Below are positions 6,227-9,846 of a stretch of DNA of 9,846 nt, one piece after another (the first letter of the stretch is position 1; every line of letters begins with the position of its first letter). The DNA comes from Alphaproteobacteria bacterium. Its GTDB lineage: Bacteria; Pseudomonadota; Alphaproteobacteria; Rhizobiales; Xanthobacteraceae. Both the position numbers and the translations under genes were made by a program. The stretch lies in assembly GCA_005884855.1 (NCBI GenBank), contig VAZS01000365.1, forward strand, positions 1 to 9,846, read 5' to 3'. Under the pieces are notes generated by a model. It did not search any database, had not been told where the DNA came from, and saw nothing but the letters and a program-made list of their open reading frames with translations.

Positions 6227-6988
6227 TCATAGTCCTTGGCCGCCGCTCGCTTCGATGGTCTCGCCAGTAATCCAGCCGCCCTCGCGCGACGCCAGAAACG
6301 CGACTACCGGTGCGATGTCGTCAGGTCCGGCAATTCGGCCGAGCGCCACGGTGTCGCGGATCGCGCCGCTGCGCTGGGGATCTGAGGCGGCGGGGTTGAG
6401 GTCCGTCGAGGTTGCACCCGGATGCACCGCGTTGACGGTGATGCCACGCGGGCCGAGATGCACGGCGAGCACGCGGCTGAGCGTCGACAGCGCGGCCTTG
6501 ACCGGCGCGTAGACCGGCATCGTCGGGAACGACAGCCGCGCGGCGATCGACGAGATGTTGATAATGCGGCCGCCGTCCGCCACAACCGGGAGCAACTTCT
6601 GAATCAGGAAGAAAGGCGATTTGAAGTTGATCTGCAGCATACGATCGAAGTCGGCTTCGGTCACCTGCTCGATGCTCTTGCGATCGTCGATGCCCGCATT
6701 GTTAACGAGAATGTCCAGCTTCGGCGGATCGCGCCGCGTACGGAGCTCGCCGAGTAAGGCGGCTGCCAAGTAGCTGACGCCGGCGGGCTCGGCAAGATCC
6801 GCCGCGATGAGGAAGCCGTCACCGCCTCCCAGGCGGATCAGATCGAGCGTCTCCTTCGCCTTGTCGCGTTCAGCCCGGTAATGAACGCCAACGAGCGCGC
6901 CGTCTTGCGCCAGCCTGACAGCGATCGCTCGGCCGATGCCGCGGCTTGCGCCGGTTACGAGTGCGATCCTGTCGGCAAGTGGCTTCAT
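6227..6988 (-). CDS. SDR family NAD(P)-dependent oxidoreductase (classical)
   Basis: This 253-residue protein is a classical short-chain dehydrogenase/reductase acting in the cytoplasm on a hydroxyl/keto pair. The cofactor motif TGASRGIG is at 12-19, NNAG at 96-99, and the catalytic tetrad is Asn121, Ser147, Tyr160 and Lys164 (YAPVK). The PG motif after the active site (VHPGATSTDL, about 188-197) and the ending GETIEASGGQGL are normal for 3-oxoacyl-ACP-reductase-like members. Cofactor choice is not certain: the region after the second strand (GVHYRAERDK) has basic residues compatible with NADPH. The start is fixed by the position of the glycine motif, though the Shine-Dalgarno is poor. It lies 24 bases after the thioesterase stop. 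The context suggests oxidation or reduction of a pathway intermediate. Confidence 0.92.
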   Translation of the reverse strand: MKPLADRIALVTGASRGIGRAIAVRLAQDGALVGVHYRAERDKAKETLDLIRLGGGDGFLIAADLAEPAGVSYLAAALLGELRTRRDPPKLDILVNNAGIDDRKSIEQVTEADFDRMLQINFKSPFFLIQKLLPVVADGGRIINISSIAARLSFPTMPVYAPVKAALSTLSRVLAVHLGPRGITVNAVHPGATSTDLNPAASDPQRSGAIRDTVALGRIAGPDDIAPVVAFLASREGGWITGETIEASGGQGL

Positions 6989-7012
6989 CGCCGCGCTACA
7001 CTTGCGGACGTT

Positions 7013-7423
7013 CTAGATCGCATAGCTACCCCGCCCGATCGCGATCAGGGCGCCCTTTTCGTCGTGGACTTCGACATCAGCGACGCCGACGGTGCGGCCG
7101 AGCCGGCGCACCCGACCGGTGCAGATCAGCCCGGTGTCGATCGCAGGCCGGAAGAAATCGACGCGGAAGTTGATGGTCGGCAGGCCGCGGCCGATGAACA
7201 TAACCAGCGCGTAGTCGGCCACGGTGTCGATGATCGAGGCGATCGGACCGCCGTGCCATTGCTTGGTGCCGGGCTCGCGCTCGAACTCCGGCCGCATCGG
7301 CGATCGCATGACGATTTCCTGCTTGTCGGCGTCGAGCGCGGTCACCGTCAGACCGAGAAACGAGATGAACGGCGACTGCTTCAGCATCGCCTCGATCTGG
7401 CTCTGATCAAGCGGCGTGGTCAT
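7013..7423 (-). CDS. PaaI-family hotdog-fold thioesterase
   Basis: This 136-residue protein is the size of a single hotdog domain. It carries the PaaI/4HBT signature HGGPIASIIDTVADYA (57-72), with the HGG loop and Asp66 in the position of the usual acidic residue. The next strands, INFRVDFFRPA and CTGRVRRLGRTVGVADVEVHDEKGALIAIGRGSY, are typical for hydrolysis of acyl- or phenylacetyl-type CoA thioesters. The reading frame stays open upstream to about 7939, but that stretch is the shadow of the MDR gene. The true start is the ATG at 7423, which overlaps the MDR stop as ATGA (7420-7423), so translation is probably coupled. It likely releases CoA from stalled or excess thioesters in the pathway served by its neighbours; the exact substrate is unknown. 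Confidence 0.9.
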   Translation of the reverse strand: MTTPLDQSQIEAMLKQSPFISFLGLTVTALDADKQEIVMRSPMRPEFEREPGTKQWHGGPIASIIDTVADYALVMFIGRGLPTINFRVDFFRPAIDTGLICTGRVRRLGRTVGVADVEVHDEKGALIAIGRGSYAI

Positions 7424-8439
7424 GGCGTCACCACGACTTTGCCAAACACGGTGCGGTCTTCCAGCATCCGCAGCGCTTCCGCCGCCTGCTGCAGCGGGAA
7501 CGACTTGTCGATGAGCGCGGTCAGCTTGCCAGTGGAGACGAGCGCAAACAGCTTCTCGAGGTCGTCGCGCGCCCAGCCGTTGGAGCCGCGGATCTGCAGT
7601 TCGAACGTCCAGATCACTCGGAGGTCTTCGGGCGGATCGTAGCCAGCCGTCGCCCCGCAGGTGAGGATGCGGCCGCCGAGCTTCAGTGTACGCAGCGACT
7701 TTACCCATGTATCGCCACCGGTGAAGTTGACGACGACATCGACGCCTCCGTTGACCGACGAGCCGCCGCCGGCGCGCTGCGGCCGTCCGTGACGCTGCCG
7801 CACCGTATGCACGAAGTCTTCCTGGGTGTAGAGGATGACTTCGTCGGCGCCGAGCTCCTTCAGCCGGCGCCCCTTCTCTTCCGAGCCGGCACAGGCAACG
7901 ACATAGGCCCCGGCAATCTTGGCCAGCTGAACGCAGCACACCCCCACGCCGCCGCTGGCACCGAGGATCAGTACCTTCTCGCCCGCTGTGACCTGACCGT
8001 TGGTGGTCATCATGCGGTGCGCGGTACCGTAGGCAACCGGCAACGCCGCCGCCTGCTCAAAGCTCACATTCTCGGGAATCCGCATGAGCTGGTGCGCACG
8101 TGCGTTGCACAGCTCCGCGAGACCGCCGTTCATAGTTTCACCCATTAGCCCGCCCTCGACGCGGTTAAGCGGATCGACCAGCACGCGGTCACCAATCTTC
8201 CACCCTTCGACATCGGGACCGACCTTGACGATCTCGCCGGCGACGTCCAGGCCCATGATCACCGGCAGCGGGATTTTGATACCCGGCATGCCACGGCGGG
8301 TGAAGATGTCATGATAGTTCAGGGACGTCGCGCGCACGCGCAGCAGAACGTCGGCGTGTCCGATCTCGGGATCAGGAAAGTTCGAGTCGAAAGTGAGCTT
8401 GTCGAGCCCCCCCTGTTCCCGTAGGACCATCGCGCGCAT
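7420..8439 (-). CDS. Zinc-independent MDR oxidoreductase (quinone oxidoreductase / crotonyl-CoA-reductase-like fold)
   Basis: This 339-residue NAD(P)H-dependent medium-chain oxidoreductase has an N-terminal GroES-like domain with LNYHDIF (about 40-46), where zinc alcohol dehydrogenases have the GxCGTD cysteine, and lacks the four-cysteine structural zinc loop, so it is judged zinc-free. The Rossmann motif GASGGVG is at about 160-166. A short Gly/Arg-rich insertion GRPQRAGGGSS (about 218-228) precedes NGGVDVVVNFTGG; it looks like a family loop, not an error. Start choice: the frame opens at 8508, but ATG 8439 begins the conserved MRAMVL strand and has AGGGAG about 9 bases upstream. It is first in the five-gene set and ends in a 4-base overlap with the thioesterase. 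Its substrate is unknown; a quinone, enone or enoyl-thioester is plausible. Confidence 0.91.
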   Translation of the reverse strand: MRAMVLREQGGLDKLTFDSNFPDPEIGHADVLLRVRATSLNYHDIFTRRGMPGIKIPLPVIMGLDVAGEIVKVGPDVEGWKIGDRVLVDPLNRVEGGLMGETMNGGLAELCNARAHQLMRIPENVSFEQAAALPVAYGTAHRMMTTNGQVTAGEKVLILGASGGVGVCCVQLAKIAGAYVVACAGSEEKGRRLKELGADEVILYTQEDFVHTVRQRHGRPQRAGGGSSVNGGVDVVVNFTGGDTWVKSLRTLKLGGRILTCGATAGYDPPEDLRVIWTFELQIRGSNGWARDDLEKLFALVSTGKLTALIDKSFPLQQAAEALRMLEDRTVFGKVVVTP

Positions 8440-8511
8440 CTGAACGTTCTCCCTAGGCTCTGTCCGGCGCGGCCGAGCGGCCCGTCGCAGAGAAATCGAC
8501 TGCCGCATCGG

Positions 8512-8712
8512 TCAGAGCGACCCGCGCGTTGTGCGCCGCAAAAACACCTTTGCTTCACGCATTCGGCCGCCGTAAACCATAGCCGAGAGGACCGCTATCG
8601 CGAACACCCAAACTCGCAATTCGAGGCGCGAGCCGATCCCCGCGGCCTGGCGGGTGCGCACGCGCCTGCGACTTGCGATCCTGTCGGGTCGCTTGTTTTT
8701 TACTTGCCGCAT
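8512..8712 (-). CDS. Doubtful small ORF, 66 residues, possible single-pass membrane protein
   Basis: From the ATG at 8712 the frame encodes a very basic N-terminal half (MRQVKNKRPDRIASRRRVRTR) and then a hydrophobic stretch LRVWVFAIAVLSAMVYG, ending in a basic tail. This layout suits a small inner-membrane protein with its N-terminus inside. A GTG at 8730 would add six residues. GGAG lies 12 bases before the ATG, which is rather far. No family is recognised, and chance open frames are common at this GC content. Confidence 0.25.
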   Translation of the reverse strand: MRQVKNKRPDRIASRRRVRTRQAAGIGSRLELRVWVFAIAVLSAMVYGGRMREAKVFLRRTTRGSL

Positions 8713-8742
8713 ACTACGCACTGTCTCCACGGCATGTCCGGC

Positions 8743-8937
8743 TTACCTTCCTTCTGGAGCAGACATGGTCTGCCCCCCGCCGGGCATGTCCGAAAAGTGA
8801 TCTCGTGCTGATAGCGCCGGCAATCGAGGGACCGGCGCGAGAAGGTAGAACGTCAACGCACCCAAGAACCGTAGCGGAAAGAATACGGGCTTCGCCTTGG
8901 AAACGTCGACGAAGGACTCTTCCTGCATGATCTTCAT
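8743..8937 (-). CDS. Doubtful small ORF, 64 residues, one hydrophobic segment
   Basis: The frame from the ATG at 8937 gives an acidic start (MKIMQEESFVDVSK), a hydrophobic stretch VFFPLRFLGALTFYLLAPV and a polar tail. It begins 37 bases after the MFS gene stop on the same strand and could be a downstream small membrane protein, but the Shine-Dalgarno (GAGAG) is weak and close. No family is recognised. It may be a chance frame. Confidence 0.25.
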   Translation of the reverse strand: MKIMQEESFVDVSKAKPVFFPLRFLGALTFYLLAPVPRLPALSARDHFSDMPGGGQTMSAPEGR

Positions 8938-8974
8938 CTCTCGACCCCGCGCGAGGACCTATTCGGAATCGGAT

Positions 8975-9846
8975 TTAGCTCGGCAGCATACGACGCGAAT
9001 AAACTCCAAGCGCAAGAACAGAACCCATAGTCATCACCACCCCGAGGGCCATTAACGGATCGGAGGATAGTGCGGCGGACAACGCCACCCCAATGGCGGC
9101 TCCCATCATCTGCATGAATCCGAGAAGAGCAGATGCTGCGCCAGCGTTCTTCCCGAAGGGAGCCATTGTCTGCGCCGTACCCAGAGGGTTAACGATGCCC
9201 ATGCCGAGAAGAAAGACCAACGACGAGCCCAGAAAAGGCAGGAAACTGCCATTTACAAGCGCAGCCACGAGAACCGCGATGCTACCGACGCCGCAAAGCA
9301 TCAACGCTATCTGTATCGACCGCTCGAGCCCGATACGTTCGCGCATTCGGTTCCCTATCAGACCGGCCGCAAAGACCACGAGAACCGTTCCGGCGAAGAA
9401 GAAACCGACCTCGATTGGACGAAATGCCATCAGCTCAATCATCACGCGAGGCGCTGCTGAGAACATCGAGAATAGCCCGCCCATGATAAAAGCAACGGTC
9501 GTCGCGGGTACGATGAAGCGCCGGTCCCGCAACAGCTGCAGATACCCTCCTCCTATGAATCCGATGTGAACGCTCGTGCGTTCGGCACGATGAGTCTCGC
9601 CAAGTGAAGCCGCGAACCCGGTCGCCGCAACTGCCGCAAAGATTGCTACAAAATAGAAGCACGAGCGCCAGCCGAAAAAGTGATCGAGCGTACCCCCAAC
9701 CAGCGGTGAGAACCCAGGAGCGGCTGCCATTGCAATGGTAATGAGCGTCAGCGTTTTTGCCAGCGCTGCCCCACTGAACAGATCGCGCGCGATCGCTCGG
9801 GATAAAACCGATGTTGCGCAAGCGCCAGCCGCCTGAATGACTCGGC
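8975..9846 (-). CDS. MFS drug-resistance-type transporter (Bcr/CflA-like DHA1), N-terminally truncated by window edge
   Basis: The frame is open from the right edge to the TAA at 8975-8977. About 289 residues are visible, against roughly 400 for a full 12-helix transporter, so about TM1-3 are missing. The first visible residues (RVIQAAGACATSVLSRAIARDLF) match the RxxQxxGA...RAIxRD segment of TM4 and its following loop in Bcr/CflA exporters. APGFSPLVGG with GWRSCFYF follows (TM5-6 antiporter region), then a cytoplasmic loop around GETHRAERTS, and six further hydrophobic segments to the basic end YSRRMLPS. The ATG at 9730 is internal and is not the start. The protein should export small molecules using the proton gradient; the substrate cannot be inferred. 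It is separated from the five-gene set by 535 bases and may be an independent unit. Confidence 0.87.
   Translation of the reverse strand, partial: RVIQAAGACATSVLSRAIARDLFSGAALAKTLTLITIAMAAAPGFSPLVGGTLDHFFGWRSCFYFVAIFAAVAATGFAASLGETHRAERTSVHIGFIGGGYLQLLRDRRFIVPATTVAFIMGGLFSMFSAAPRVMIELMAFRPIEVGFFFAGTVLVVFAAGLIGNRMRERIGLERSIQIALMLCGVGSIAVLVAALVNGSFLPFLGSSLVFLLGMGIVNPLGTAQTMAPFGKNAGAASALLGFMQMMGAAIGVALSAALSSDPLMALGVVMTMGSVLALGVYSRRMLPS

Larger units (their letters stand above)
8440..8974. other. Gap between the MDR gene and the MFS gene; no confident gene
   Basis: In these 535 bases no frame shows a recognisable domain. Two minus-strand small ORFs with one hydrophobic segment each are listed separately as doubtful. 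Also seen are an inverted repeat GCAGAC-ATG-GTCTGC (8759-8773) and the short palindromes GAACGTTC (8442-8449) and CCTAGG (8453-8458) in the leader of the MDR gene. The promoter of the five-gene minus-strand set most likely lies here, but no -35/-10 pair was convincing. Confidence 0.4.

Noticed and set aside
6881..7642. Plus-strand 253-codon open frame across the SDR, thioesterase and MDR genes
   Set aside because: It spans three well-supported minus-strand genes and their junctions, and shows no protein-family features.
7424..7939. Upstream extension of the thioesterase frame
   Set aside because: It overlaps the MDR gene in another frame, the peptide is low-complexity Arg/Ala/Gly, and the ATG at 7423 gives the normal thioesterase length.

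Overview
The window reads as GC-rich chromosomal DNA of an alphaproteobacterium. Codon use is strongly GC-biased and the proteins resemble Bradyrhizobium/Rhodopseudomonas-type (Nitrobacteraceae) families: a branched-chain-amino-acid-type solute-binding protein set among acyl-CoA genes, a zinc-free quinone-oxidoreductase-like protein and a Bcr/CflA-type exporter. The genus is an inference. No RNA genes, CRISPR array or intact mobile element were seen.

There are two convergent blocks. The plus-strand block (1-2829) holds the C-terminal part of a zinc-independent MDR oxidoreductase cut by the window edge, an exported microsomal-type epoxide hydrolase (938-2257), a small secreted single-domain cupin directly behind it (2276-2674), and a 34-codon ORF with a very good Shine-Dalgarno (2725-2829). 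The 400-base convergent gap (2830-3229) contains clustered AT-rich stem-loops and a short intrinsic terminator.

The minus-strand block (9846 down to 3230) begins with an MFS exporter cut by the right edge. After it comes a 535-base stretch with only two doubtful small ORFs. Then follows a five-gene co-directional set, in transcription order: MDR oxidoreductase (8439-7420), PaaI-type hotdog thioesterase (7423-7013, sharing ATGA with the MDR stop), SDR oxidoreductase (6988-6227), periplasmic solute-binding protein (6100-4844) and AMP-dependent acyl-CoA synthetase (4750-3230). A perfect 12-base palindrome sits beside the Shine-Dalgarno of the binding-protein gene and is a good candidate operator.

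Taken together, the minus-strand set looks like part of a catabolic locus for a carboxylic (aliphatic or aromatic) acid. The binding protein would capture the substrate in the periplasm, the synthetase would make the CoA thioester, the SDR and MDR would carry out redox steps, and the thioesterase would release CoA from dead-end thioesters. Transporter permease/ATPase genes, acyl-CoA dehydrogenase and hydratase are not in the window. The substrate cannot be read from the sequence. I see no clearly novel system; the most interesting items are the palindromic operator candidate, the stem-loop cluster in the convergent gap, the tiny ORF before it, and the exported epoxide hydrolase/cupin pair.
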